Source: Eremomyces bilateralis CBS 781.70
Lineage: Eukaryota > Ascomycota > Dothideomycetes > Eremomycetales > Eremomycetaceae
Length of the DNA: 64,000 bases
Reading direction: 5' to 3'
Assembly: GCF_010015585.1 (NCBI RefSeq)
Contig: NW_022985104.1
Location: 62,001 to 126,000, forward strand
The position numbers were made by a program, and so were the translations under genes. This document shows positions 32,982 through 44,430 of the stretch, one piece after another; position 1 is the stretch's first letter; each line of letters opens with the position of its first letter. The notes beneath the pieces are model-generated. The model had not been told where the DNA came from. It did not search any database and worked only from the letters and a program-made list of their open reading frames with translations.

Positions 32982-34101
32982 ATTATAGACTCGGATAATC
33001 GATATTGGTAGAGAGAAGGAAATGAGAGGACAGGAAAGGTACAAAATCAGTCCCTCCGCTACAAAACCACTAGGAAATCATGGCTGATATAGGTTGGGCG
33101 CGGAGATTACAGTCCGGACTGACCTACCATCATTGAAACCTCCGTCACTCAAATCAAGGTGTTCCTTCAACCGACGAGGCATATCGGTCATCGGGCGTCT
33201 GTTTGGAATTTGGTGAACTAGGAAACGCTGCAGAGAACCATCCAGGTTGACCCGGAATGATATGAAACGGGAAACTCAATTATCGAAACAAAAACGCTGA
33301 TTCGGTAGGAGAGAAATGTCGAAAGCGGGGGGTCCCATGTGGACGGCCGCAAGAACGCATCAATAACCGTCGCGATGGAATTATCCACAACTCTATTTCA
33401 TTAAATGGAGGCAATGGCATACGTCGTGGAGGATCGGATCCTTGACAGCACTCATTCGGAGACGAACCAAGGAACGTGGGAGTCCTTGTATTCTCCTGCC
33501 AAAAGTATAGATCAAACGAGAGTCTCCATCATCAAGCTCACTGAGTCCATAATTATTGAGTCCGGTTGAAATTGAATAAAAGGCAGTTTCCAAGCAAGGT
33601 AAGGTGGATCGTGATAGTGATCATAATGATCAGGAAAGGTGCTTGTGTGGTGGTGGTGAACTGGTGATGGAACGTGGCGATGTCACCGGGGGGGTCAAGC
33701 GGCAAAACTTCGGGACTATCGGGCATCTATCCGGCACTGCTCTGTCTGAATCATCAAAGAGCATCATCATCTAATTAACCTCGAATCGCCAGTAATATCC
33801 CATTCTCCTCCATTCGCAAAGAGTTACTCGTAACCTCACCAACGGCATAAGTATATCAAAACGTTCTTCAAGAATCATTTCTCTGTTTGAAGGACTGCAG
33901 GGTGAACCAACACCGAACCTGTTCAACCACATCGGCATAACACATCCAGTCAACCAGTTGCTTAGACTTTGCGAATCATTCCGTCCACTCGGTTCTGGTC
34001 GAATTATCCAGCAGCGCCATACGCTCATTGCTCTCAGTTCCCCCACTGTTCCTAAGCTGTGCTTGCGTGTCACTCCTTGCCTGGCCCGATTCCGCTTCGT
34101 C
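32982..34101. promoter_or_regulatory. AA9 upstream region with CreA-like sites
   Basis: About 1.1 kb with no supported gene; it holds the promoter of the minus-strand AA9 gene. Three matches to the CreA carbon-repressor consensus SYGGRG occur on the plus strand at 33100-33105, 33325-33330 and 33686-33691. The motif is short and such matches are frequent, so carbon repression is a plausible inference, not a demonstration. Confidence 0.35.
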
Positions 34102-34896
34102 TCAATATTCCAGCGCCCTTCCCCCTTCTATTTCTCGTCCCCTTCTAGGCTGCTCCTCATAATCAAGCTCCTCAAACCGCGAAGCATCATTCTGACGCCT
34201 CATCGCCACCGTCACCACCACGACGCCCCATACAAACACCCCCCAGGCAACCGTGACGAGAATCCCCGCCGCCTTCCGCTCCTCCGCCATCCATGGCCCC
34301 AGGCAGCTCGCCGACCGCCGAAATTGATGGCTACACGTTGTCGGATCGATCCCGTGGCTCGCGCTAGGGAACGGCCACGGCATGTCGCGCGGGGTACGGA
34401 ATCCGCAGCAGCGGAAGGCGTCTTGGATCGCGCGCACTCGTTGTTCGTCTTTGTTTTGGAATAGATGGCGCCATTGGGTCTCTAACGAGCAGGTGATTGA
34501 GTCGCCGGTGGAGAGGTACGTCCCGGAAAGCGTGCCGATAGACGTGATGTAAATGGTCATGGCTGTCAGGATTGCCAGTTGGATGGGCCGGACACCGGAG
34601 TTTCGCTTCGTGTTTCGAATCCAACGCATCAGTCACTCGAACGCGAAACCTAATATAGCAGGCAAGACAATGGTGAAGGCCCCAAGCGGAGTCGGGAAAG
34701 GCATTGAATATCTCTGGGCCAGGTAGGCTGCATAGGCCCCAAGAGCAGTTAGAAGGATGAGAAACTGGACACGGTGAGCCTTAACCATACCGAGTATGCC
34801 ATCCACGAATTGCTAGGCCCCGTGGAGAACCGTAGAATACTGGACACTTACCAAGGCGCTTGCTATATAGCAAATCCGCATGAGTGGTGATACCAT
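34102..34896 (-). CDS. Tetraspanin-like membrane protein with an in-frame TGA
   Basis: Exon 1 is 34852-34896 (MVSPLMRICYIASAL). An 87-nt intron (GTAAGT..GTCCAG) follows, then exon 2 at 34102-34764. The layout is that of a tetraspanin. TM1 is FLILLTALGAYAAYL, TM2 AFTIVLPAILGFAF and TM3 PIQLAILTAMTIYITSIG. A large extracellular loop follows with the diagnostic CCG motif (DAFRCCGF) and further Cys. TM4 is ILVTVAWGVFVWGVVVV, with a short charged tail. The oddity is a TGA at 34633-34635, codon 59, exactly between TM2 and TM3 and in the same frame on both sides (..GFAFE, stop, LMRWIRN..). No intron can be drawn that removes it and keeps frame. It may be a recent null allele, a sequence error or stop read-through (TGA followed by CTG). 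The final third alone would lack the first two helices. Confidence 0.72.
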
Positions 34897-35532
34897 TTTC
34901 GCGCCTGGGTTTGGTGAGAATGAATAAGCTACGGTCGACCGTGTCACTTGAGCTTGACTTGAGAGAGTGGAGTTAGAAGCAGAGGAATCGTGGTGAGTGT
35001 TATCGTCAGAAGCGGGGTCTTAATTATTCCAAGTTCGCATTGTCTTGTGTAACACTTGGATCCAGCCTTGCGAAGCAATTGTAGAGGCATATGTCCTTAT
35101 TGCAAATTCGGAACGATGCATACGGTAAGTTGCATAGATCCTATCATAAGGTAGACATGTACAGGCTGCTGTTAGCAGCAAGTGCATACAATCCAAGCTC
35201 CGTCACATCGATTCGACCATCCCATCCATGGCAGCCTTTCTTAGGGATCTTTCCCCTCAATTGTATCCTGATGAACGGTTGGCAAGCCTTCTGAAGGCAG
35301 TTGTGACAGATTCGGCGTGACAGACGGTCTCAGCCGTAGATAGTCATTCCCCCTGGTATTGACGGGAGCCATCGCTGAATTCGGTCCCCATCCTGTGTGG
35401 TCTCGTAATGGCCTTATCGTAAGGAATCCAGGGGCCAGGTTGCATCCGTATCGAAATGATATATCCTCATGACTCCTTGGTAGCTGGCTCGGGATGTACC
35501 AGCACATCGCCTTGGAATGGCGCAGAACCTCC
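34897..35532. other. Intergenic, 0.6 kb
   Basis: Contains the promoter of the tetraspanin-like gene and the 3' flank of Nop16, both on the minus strand. No ORF is supported. Confidence 0.4.
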
Positions 35533-36256
35533 TCATATGCCCTGCTGTGACCGCTTCAACTTCTCCACTCGTTTCCGAATATCACCCTCGCTCTGCTGCA
35601 TCGGATTCAACTTCATGTCCCTCCACATCTTGCGGTAATCCTCCCCATGCTTCTGCATCAGCGCCTCCAGCCACTCCTGCTCGCGCTCCGACTGTGACCG
35701 CTTCTTCTTCTTCCCTTCCACCGCCGCCGCCGCCTCCAACGCCGCGACTACCGCGGTGTTGCCGGTGGGTTTGGACGATCGGAGGTCATGCTGGGACGCC
35801 ATCATCGGCTCGTCGTCGTCGGAATCGAGGTCGTTCAAGGGGTCGTTCAGCGGGTTCGCTCGGGGTTCGATGACACGGAGGATTTGGCCCGTTTCCGGAT
35901 CGCGCTCGACTTTGGCTTCGCGGAGTGGCCCGGATGAAGGAGCTTTCGGGTTGATGGCCATGCCATTGTTTTGGATCGGGATGTTTGCAGCGTCCCGTCC
36001 GGCGGTTGGGGTTCGGTCGACACCACCCGTCACTCGGTTGAGTTTGTTCACCAATCCTAGACGACGGTAATTCTGGCTTAACGTTTGTTTGGCATCCCTA
36101 AATCCTGTCAGCATCCTGAATAAGGTGTCCGATCGGGTATACCAACCAGTTCGCCGCGATGAGCGGATTCGTCAAGACGGCCTTCTTGGACTTGCGCTTC
36201 TGCGTCGCCCGGGGCAAGCTCGACTTGTTTTTCTTCTTCTGTAGTTCCCGTCCCAT
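35533..36256 (-). CDS. nop16: Nop16 ribosome biogenesis protein
   Basis: 224 residues. Exon 1 is 36147-36256 (MGRELQKKKNKSSLPRATQK, very basic) and exon 2 is 35533-36097. A 49-nt intron (GTTGGT..ATTTAG) is removed to give the conserved IAANWDAKQTLSQNYRRLGL. The C-terminus has the family's EWLEALMQKHGEDYRKMWRD and KLNPMQQSEGDIRKRVEK blocks. Nop16 is a nucleolar factor of 60S subunit assembly. The middle is Ala- and Lys-rich. The length matches fungal Nop16 (about 230). It is transcribed divergently from the ZIP transporter over about 360 bp. Confidence 0.96.
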
Positions 36257-36616
36257 GATGTATGATTTGTCTGAATCGAGTCTTGGTCTGTTACAATCGG
36301 ATAGTGGATGGATGGTAAATCAATCGAAAGGGCGGAATTTCGAGAAATTTGCGACTGATACTGCCCGTCTGGCACCCCGCAGAAATTTTGAATGCGAATC
36401 CTTGTCTTGGACCCTGAACGAAGAGAACGCCAAACAATTTGGTAGAGCCGCTAAACAGCCCAAGCGTTCCGCTCTTCGATAGACGATATCGGACAATACA
36501 GAGTAAGAATAACACCCAGGGGATGCTTGTCAACAGTCTCCTAAAACATCTGCAAGTCTTCAATTCTTTTGGAATTTCTCATATTTCCTTCCTTCTACTC
36601 GTGTCAGATCATCAAG
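36257..36616. promoter_or_regulatory. Short divergent promoter, nop16 / ZIP transporter
   Basis: 360 bp separate the two start codons, so the two genes share a compact bidirectional promoter. No factor site was identified with confidence. Confidence 0.5.
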
Positions 36617-37962
36617 ATGGGTCGTATTCCTTGGAGCCGTGCACTGGTCGCATTTATGCTGCTATGGTTTGCCCATTCAAGTCTGGCTGCGGTTGATAGT
36701 CCGTCACGCGACCCCTTATCCGCGCTCTCCAGTGTCCAGATCGAAGAAAAGCTACACGTTGGTTCCATCTGATATACTGCAATCCACCAAGAACTAACAG
36801 CACCCAGAAATGCCCCCTCGTCCAGCAACTGGACCAAGAAAAGCTCGCGAGCGCCGATCAATCCGGCAGCCTCTCCTCGCAGATCTTCTCCGTCCTCTTC
36901 CCCGGCAGCCCCGCCACCAACGCCCTCCTTGCAACCCTCTACATCTCTGGGCCCCCGAACTTCCTCCTGGCGCTCTGCCCCCCGACCATCGACCCCTCCT
37001 CCCTAAGCGTGATGGTCGCGTTCGCCGTGGGCGGGCTTCTGGGCGATACGTTGTTCCATCTCCTGCCGGAGATTTTCCTTGGAGAGGACTCGCCGGAGCA
37101 CGTACGGTTCGTGATGGTGGAGCCGAATCGGAACTTGCTGTTGGGGGTGGCGATCATGGTAGGGTTCCTGACGTTTGTGGCGATGGATAAGGGGTTGCGG
37201 ATCGCGACGGGTGGGGCGGGACATGAGCATGGGCATGGGCATGGGCATGGTGCTGAGAAAGATATGTCGACGGCTGTTGCTACGGGAGTTGAAAAACATG
37301 ATGGAACGCGGTCCCGAAAGGGGGGGAAAGTGTCAAAGGGCAATTCCAAAGATGGTAAGGGTTCAGATACTAGAAAAGATCCTTCGCCTAGCATCAAGCT
37401 TAGTGGTTACTTAAACCTGATTGCCGACTTCACCCACAACATAACGGTATTTGTCTTCCGCATTCCAGCATGGCACATAACTCACTTATGCTAGGATGGC
37501 CTTGCCATGTCTTCCTCATTCTACGCATCCCCAACCCTCGGCGCGACCACTGCCATGGCCGTATTCTTCCATGAAATCCCCCACGAAGTCGGCGACTTCG
37601 CCCTCCTGATCCAGTCCGGCTTTTCCAAACGTGCCGCCATGGGCGCCCAATTCATCACCGCCTTCGGCGCCCTCCTAGGCACCCTAATCGGCATCGCCGT
37701 CCAAGAACTCGGCGGCTCCAGCAGCGGCGTCACGGCGGATGCGGGCGCGTTGTCCCCCGGGATTCTGGGGACCAGTCTCCGGTGGGGCGATATGCTGCTG
37801 CCGTTCACGGCGGGGACGTTTCTCTACGTCGGCACGGTTGCGGTGATTCCGGAGTTGCTGGAGACGGGGCCGGATCGGGGGCAGGAGCTGAAGAAGACGG
37901 TGACGCAATTTTTGGCGATGTTTGTGGGTGCGGGGATTATGATCGCTATTTCGTGGTCATGA
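36617..37962 (+). CDS. ZIP-family zinc transporter, YKE4/KE4 (LIV-1) type
   Basis: 415 residues in three exons: 36617-36757, 36808-37446 and 37495-37962. The introns are 50 nt (ACTAACAG branch) and 48 nt. The N-terminus has a signal-like segment (ALVAFMLLWFAHSSLA). A His-rich cytosolic loop (GHEHGHGHGHG, encoded by a GGGCAT repeat near 37225-37250) lies between the helices. The two metal-site helices are HNIT/DGLA, split exactly by intron 2, and the LIV-1 hallmark HEIPHEVGD. These place it with yeast Yke4 and human ZIP7, which move zinc across ER or Golgi membranes. The location is inferred from the family. Confidence 0.94.
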
Positions 37963-38902
37963 TGCTTCCGAGGATCCTATCAACCCGTATTCACTCGACT
38001 ACGCCGAGGAAGAGGGACTTTGAAGGCAAATTGCCATGCACGTGAGCGGTGGCGCTTTGCTTCGCGAGAGGTTCGTGGCAACCCAGACATGGCCGGCCGA
38101 TGTTATCTTCATCGAGCTCGATTAGCTTACAAGACCTCTTTATCCTCCCAAAACCGTCTAACTTAATGTTCTCGATTACCTCGACGGAGTCAACGGTTGT
38201 CACATACTGGAGAGGCTTTGAAGATGTTACTCCAATTACTTTCAAGAGGTGCCGGCAACGGAAATGAATACATTATGCTACACGAGACACCGGGAGTTTG
38301 ACAAGACATGATCCTCCAATCCTCTCAGCCATAGAAGAGTCCTCTCAGCCAGCTTCTATGGTTCACCTATATTTCATACGCATGGGAATCGGCCGGATTC
38401 CAAGTCGGTTATGCCCTACATTGCCTATCTCAGACCGTACGATTCCAGCATTGATATCAGCGGTATCGTAATGGCCCGAAATCGAAATATCTAGATCGAC
38501 GCCGGCGATAGTCGCTAGTAGCTGGATGACGGAGAAACGACTTTCCTGGTGTTTTTCGAGTCGACTAAGGGGCTTGAGAAAGAGCACGTCGCGCTTTGAT
38601 GCCGTGGTCTCGAACTGGATATCATTGAGTGGCATGGCCTTTGGTTTTTGTAATGGCATATAGTGGTAGAGTTTTTATACAAGTCAACGGCATCGCTCCT
38701 GCAGCTTGTGCTCGGCTTTGAAACTCCGTGTCTAAACGCTCTATACTCGAGTGAACGAGTCATCTTGATCTTGACCTCCGTGCGCGTAACCTCTCTTCCC
38801 TAACGTCATGTATATGGTGAATTTCCAATATGTCAACCAAACCCCTGGCCAGAACACGCCTGAAATGCTGAAACGGAACTCGCCCGCCTCTGGGCGAATC
38901 GC
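37963..38902. other. Intergenic, 0.9 kb, tail to tail
   Basis: Lies between the 3' ends of the zinc transporter and GTP cyclohydrolase II. A 98-codon minus-strand ORF (38363-38659) contains LLATIAGVDLDISISGHYD but resembles nothing I know, so it is left uncalled. Confidence 0.4.
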
Positions 38903-40139
38903 TCACCCAGCCGACAACATATGCTTGAACTTTTCAATCTACGCCCCGAGTCAGTACGATTCGTTCCGATGCCAAAGTGGCTAAAAAACTCACCTTCGTG
39001 CTCAAATACCTCTCCACCTCCGGCCCCTTCACCCCGCTCACCCCCCCGGTCCGCCAACTCAACGGCACCATCGCCACCCGCTCCTTCACCACGATCTCCT
39101 GCCTTGGGCCTTCCACCGCCCGCACCTTATCCGGATTGTTCGTCAACAGCCGGATCCCCGTCTCCCCGCCGAGCCCCAAATCCACCAACATCGCCGTCGC
39201 CAACCCATACGAGCGCGCGTCCGCGGGATGGCGCAGAAGCAGGTTCGCTTCGTACGTGTCGTTGCCGAGGTCTTGCAGGTTGTATGCTTTGAGTTTTTCC
39301 GAGAGGCCGATCCCTCGGCCTTCTTGGCGGAGGTAGACGATCGCGCCGCCGTTGGAAGAGGGGAGGGACATTAGCCGGGCGGCTTCGTCGAGTTGCTCGC
39401 CGCAGTCGCAGCGCGCGGACCAGACCGTCTCGCCGGTGTAGCACTCGGAGTGGATCCTCACGAGGGGCGCGTCGCTGTGCGGTTGCGACGGGAGCTCCTC
39501 CCCGGCGCGTTCCTCCTGCTTGATCTGATCGACGCGACTACTCGTCCGACCCGGGTGCAGACGGCCGACATACGCGCCACGGATCATGCGGTCCATCTCA
39601 GTTTCCCCGGGCCGCGGCAGGTCGAGGCTGCGGGATCGGATATGCGAGCCGAAGACGATGGCGAGGTGCTCTTTGGCGTCGGCGTCGTTGTGGTAGAGGT
39701 AGAGATACATTTCGGTGCCGGTGGTGGTGGGGATGCGGGCGCGGACGACGCATTCGACGCGGGGGAGGGCGTCGACGAGGCGAGGTGGCGGGGTGGGGAG
39801 GGTGTGGTCGATAGGGATGGAGGTGGGGGGCCGGGAGAGGGGGGTGGTGGTGCCCGGGGTGGTAGGAGGGGTGAAGGCGGGGGAGATGAGGGAGGGAGGT
39901 GGGTCGTGGGGAGGGTCGTGGAGACGGTCGTGGGGGGGAAGGGGGTGTGAGGGGGCGGAGGAGGAGGGGGGGGAGGGAGGATGGTGGTTGTGGGTTAGGG
40001 AGAAGTCATTGGGAGTCGAGCGGGATGACTGATCGTGTGGTTGGGGGGAGGAGACCGGGTGGAAGGCGGGTGAGGCGTGTGCGGGAAGAGCAGACGAGGG
40101 CGTCGATGTGGTTGAAGGCATGATGGGGATGGAGGCCAC
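38903..40139 (-). CDS. rib1: GTP cyclohydrolase II (riboflavin pathway)
   Basis: 393 residues. Exon 1 is 38994-40139 and exon 2 is 38903-38938, with a 55-nt intron (GTGAGT..CTGAC..GGCGTAG). Splicing replaces a read-through tail by the expected [17 protein letters not shown] end. The catalytic domain carries the zinc ligands in C-x10-C-x-C ([19 protein letters not shown]), the GTP-binding [11 protein letters not shown] and the TNNPDK block. It converts GTP to 2,5-diamino-6-ribosylamino-pyrimidinone phosphate, formate and pyrophosphate, the first committed step of flavin synthesis. The first ~115 residues are Pro/Ser/Thr/His-rich and probably disordered, making it longer than yeast Rib1 (345). 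Confidence 0.96.
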
Positions 40140-41890
40140 TACATAAGAGGATATGTAGATGAGTACGCAGCAATTGGGATTAGGAAGTCGTGGATGTAGG
40201 TGTGGATTAGAAGGGAATATGGGATCTGGGGTTGAAAATGTTTAAGCCTCGGAGGGGATGATGTGGGACAGACGGGGGAAGCCACGGGGAGTTGCCGACC
40301 CGAACTGGTGATCGGAACTGGTGATCCGAACACGGCCTGGACCTACTCACTATTTCTCTGTAGTCTTAACTTTCTAATATCTTGTGGCTTGTGGAGATAC
40401 GATGCCGGCTTTTACTAATGGTTTACGGAAGTGTTCCGTATTCCGTATTCCGTATTCCGTACAGGTTGACATTTGCCCCTTCAAATTCCATACGCAACAT
40501 CAAGGAGTTCGCATCATGCCAACCCTTTGGTATGTGTAGTTCCAATCCGAGCAACAGCCATTTGCACAGGAGTCATCGCTCCTCAAGTCTCCGGTTGAAC
40601 ATAGATTATTTCCTGAATGGATAGGGGTTATGTATTCGATATTCGCATTCGGCAGAACAGTAGGTGTCCCAATCGGCAATCAGTTCCTCGCTTAGTCATC
40701 CAGCCATCCAGTGCCACTGCCAGCAATAAGTGCGACATCAAGAATATGAGGCGACTCTCCGATGGCAACATTATCTCAGGAAGTTGGTTATTTTTGATGT
40801 GGCAAGGGAGATGTTTACTGTGTCTCGGCTGTGTTTCCTATCAATGACAGCATCCGATATTCGGGCACCAGTAGCACCACCACCACAGTGCCACCCAACA
40901 CCTGACCTGCCCTCGGCAGCAGTGGTTACACTTGTACAATCCTTCACCCGATTTGGCTGGGATAGGCGGTTTTATTGACCTCGAATTTTATTGCTGACGT
41001 ATGCATCGTGATGCTGTGCAGCTGCTCTCCTGACTCCACAGCCGCAGCCACCTCAACGGCTGGGCGAGCATTTATAGAAACGGATCAATACATGTGGGTT
41101 GTAACGCCTCTGAACGAGAATCAGGGCTAATGATTGCGCTGGACAAATTTCGTGGATGGAGCCTCCTTCTTCTACAGTGTGGCGTTGACATTCCTCGTCC
41201 AACACTCTATCTAATACAGATATCGTCAACTTCCGAAGCATTCGATCGCCTTGCTGAACAGCAAGATGGATGCAAAAGTGGCGGCCTGATCGACAGGGAA
41301 GCTAAGCCTCAGTCGGTAATTTCCTGATATTAGCGTGTTTGATATCCTCCTTTAAGTCGAATGCTAAGGCTGTTGACTTGCTGGATAGCTGAACCGCAGT
41401 CCGCAGCACAGACCCGATCCCCGTTCGACTTCCACAGCACCAAGCACTTATGACTTAACACTCCAGTCTCCACACTCCACTGAGGATTGCGTACATTTCT
41501 GTTCTATTCATGTATGGTTCGGTTTTCTTCTTGACCGTCCTTCTCGCCGAAGCATCCTCTCTTCCTCATGTACTATCCTACCCCAACCCCAAGGAACTTA
41601 ACTGAGATCTTCCCGGATTCACCATCTCCGACGGACCCTCGTTCATAACCGGGACCCTTCTCCTCTCCAGTCTCCACGCTCCTGCCAATGCAACTCGTTT
41701 GTTGATATCACGTCCAACGGACCATACACTCGTTTGCTGTGTTGTGACCCAAGAGACGGCCCCTTATAACACGAGGAATCAACAGAAGTACCTACAATAA
41801 ACGAACGATCGGCATAGGAACAAAAACCCTTCGCTTTCCGACCTTCCTCTCCCCCCATCTCCTATCCACGCCGTTTCTCTTCCCTCCACC
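40140..41890. other. Long divergent intergenic region, 1.75 kb
   Basis: Lies between the GTP cyclohydrolase II and rhomboid start codons. Apart from a small heptamer repeat at 40424-40461, I see no gene or RNA. The stretch 41400-41890 is pyrimidine-rich and is probably promoter and 5' UTR of the rhomboid gene. Confidence 0.45.
40424..40461. repeat. TTCCGTA heptamer array with one inverted unit
   Basis: Four perfect tandem copies of TTCCGTA occupy 40434-40461. One exact inverted copy (TACGGAA, 40424-40430) sits 3 nt before them, so the first unit can fold into a tight hairpin. It lies about 285 bp upstream of the GTP cyclohydrolase II start. Confidence 0.9.
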
Positions 41891-43657
41891 ATGGCAGCGA
41901 ACGACTATTACAGCTCCTTCAACCCATCAAAACCGAATGACCGACGAGAAGATGCCCCGCTGCCACCGATACCACCCCCAAGCCCTTACCAAAGCACGCC
42001 ATACGACACCTCACCTGGACCGGTCGTCTCCCCCTCCTCCCCCTTCACCGATAATGCATACCCAGCGAGCTCCTTCAATGCCCAATCCACATCGAAACCG
42101 GAACACGGCATGAATCAGTATCAAGGCAACAACTATCCCGAAGACACAGCCTACCTACCAGCAACGGAACGACCAGGACATACCCAGCGCAACGATGATC
42201 CGTTCACCGACCAAAATGCGATCCCGCTAAAACCAACGTCGAATGCATACGGGGCATATGGTCATGAGAACAGCTCGCCGACGGCAGGGAACGGGGATGC
42301 CGAAGGTCAGTTTTTAGGGGGCGGCCGCCGACGAAAGCACCGGGACCCGTATGGGCAGGATGACTATCCCGGGGGAAAGAAACCGTGGTATAAAGGTCGC
42401 ATAGCGTGGGCATGCTGGTTCTTAACGGCGGTGCAAGTCATCGTGTTCATCATTGAACTCGTACGAAATGGTGGGTTATCATGACCCTGACCCTAAATCA
42501 ACTTGCTGACTCGAAATAGCTTCCCTTACGAGTTCCCCGATCGCGATCAAACCATCATTTAACCCCATGATCGGTCCATCTCCCTACGTTCTAATCAACA
42601 TGGGCGCACGATTCGTCCCGTGCATGCGGAACGTCGAGAACATCACCAACTCCGCCGGACCCGTCTTCTTCCCCTGCCCGGAAGCCACCACCCTCGACAC
42701 CGAATGCACCCTCTCCCAACTCTGCGGCTTCTCCAACGTCCCCGACCCCGTCCCCGGCGGCACCATGGATGCCTCCCCCGAACCTAACCAATGGTACCGT
42801 TTCATCATCCCCATCTTCCTGCACGCCGGCCTTATCCACATCGGCTTCAATCTTCTCCTCCAACTCACCCTCGGCCGCGAAGTCGAAGCGAAAATCGGCA
42901 CTCTCCGCTTCCTCCTCGTTTACTTCTCCTCCGGCATCTTCGGCTTCGTCTTTGGCGGCAACTACGCTGCCCTTGGCATCGCCTCCTGCGGCGCCTCCGG
43001 CTCCCTCTTCGGCCTCCTCGCCCTCACCCTCCTCGACCTCCTCTACCACTGGCGCTCCCGGAAGCACCCAGTCCGCGAGCTCCTCTTCATCCTCCTCGAC
43101 ATCGCCATCGCCTTCGTCCTCGGCCTGCTCCCCGGCCTCGATAACTTCTCGCATATCGGCGGCTTCCTCATGGGCTTGGTCCTCGGCATCTCCATCATCC
43201 ATTCGCCCGAGGCCCTGCGTCAGCGCATCGGCCAGGATGATCCGCCGTATGGACCGTTGGACACGGCGAAGGCGGGCGGGGCGATGGCGTTCGCGCGGGC
43301 GCCGCTGGGGTTCTTCAAGGGGCGGAAACCACTATGGTGGGCGTGGTGGCTGATCCGCGTTGGCGCGCTGGTCGGCGTGCTGGTCGGGTTCATCGTGCTG
43401 CTGCGGAATTTCTATGTCGACCGCGTCACCTGCGACTGGTGCAAGTATCTCTCGTGTTTGGTACGTACTTTCTTTCTTATCGTCGGCCCTGACGGTCGTG
43501 ATGTAGCTGATTGTGGCTAACGTTGGGGTAGGATATTAATAACTGGTGCGATATTGGGAATCTGCAGTTCTCGGCGCAGCCGGATCCTGCTAATGTTCAT
43601 CGCCGCGATCTGTTTGGGATGCAGATGGAGGCGATGCGGATGGCGGGAGCGTTTTGA
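41891..43657 (+). CDS. Rhomboid-family intramembrane serine protease
   Basis: 548 residues in three exons: 41891-42470, 42520-43460 and 43532-43657. Introns are 49 and 71 nt with good signals (GTACGT, GCTAAC, GTAG). Residues 1-170 are Pro/Ser/Tyr-rich and cytosolic-looking. TM1 follows GRIAWACWFLTAVQVIVFII. A Cys-containing luminal loop precedes the HAGLIHIGFNLL helix, and the catalytic Ser353 lies in GASGSLFG with partner His405 in HIGGF. The last exon encodes a second Cys cluster (CDWCKYLSCL/DINNWCDIGNL). This long form resembles fungal ER/Golgi or plasma-membrane rhomboids with Rbd1-like topology, not the mitochondrial Pcp1. Substrates unknown. Confidence 0.94.
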
Positions 43658-44430
43658 TCGCGTATGTCGATATTCACGGCCTCAAATCTGCGGAAATCCG
43701 TGGAAATATTGTAATTACGGGATATTACCCTACTATCGCCATGGGCACGGAAGTTCTCCGGAAATCGTTATCAGGGCATAAGATTTCAAGTGCAGGGAAG
43801 GATAATAGTGATGAAAGCGAGCAGCCTATAAATATGGCAGGGGATCAACCGGCGGCACGGCCTTTCTTAGGATGGATGAAGCGACTTATGCATGGAAGAG
43901 GGCGTTCCCGCATCTCCAATATCATCTCCAATATCGTTTCCGAAGCAGGTTGGATAGGAAGGATCGGAAAATACCCAGAACTACCAATATGGCGGCATAT
44001 GATGGAGCAGACTTCTTGCTTAGGTCAGGGCGAACATGCACTGCACATAATCTTGTTTTCAATCGCATATGAAACCACACCGCGTCCCATAACCTGCTTG
44101 AATCATCGGTATAGATAATATACTGAACCCCTTCCCCCGACCGTCCTAGTCCACCCGCACGAGCGTGCCCCATATCCGTGGCAATCCGCGCCAGGAGGTA
44201 CATGTGGTCTTTGGGAACGAATCGTTGCCCATCATCCGAGAAACGCCATCGCCACTATGCCGAGCCGTTTCCCCCGTCCATAAACCGGATATAAATATGC
44301 GAAAAAGAAAGTTATTCGTGAGGACGTGGGTCAAATATGGTAGGATCTCAATATCCTGAGACCACCCTCTTAATGTCATTCATGCGAGCGTTGAAGATTA
44401 CCGTCCTCCATTGGACCGTCGCGACCCCCG
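43658..44430. other. Intergenic, 0.8 kb, tail to tail
   Basis: Lies between the rhomboid stop and the RING-protein stop. A 154-codon plus-strand ORF begins at 43654, overlapping the rhomboid end. It has no recognisable content and is treated as chance. Confidence 0.4.

Noticed and set aside
39393-39950. 185-codon plus-strand Gly/Val-rich ORF opposite GTP cyclohydrolase II
   Set aside because: Shadow of a GC-skewed exon; the minus strand has the zinc and GTP motifs.
42591-43202. 203-codon minus-strand ORF rich in Glu/Asp/Gly opposite the rhomboid gene
   Set aside because: It is the antisense shadow of the C-rich rhomboid exon; the plus strand has catalytic motifs and introns.
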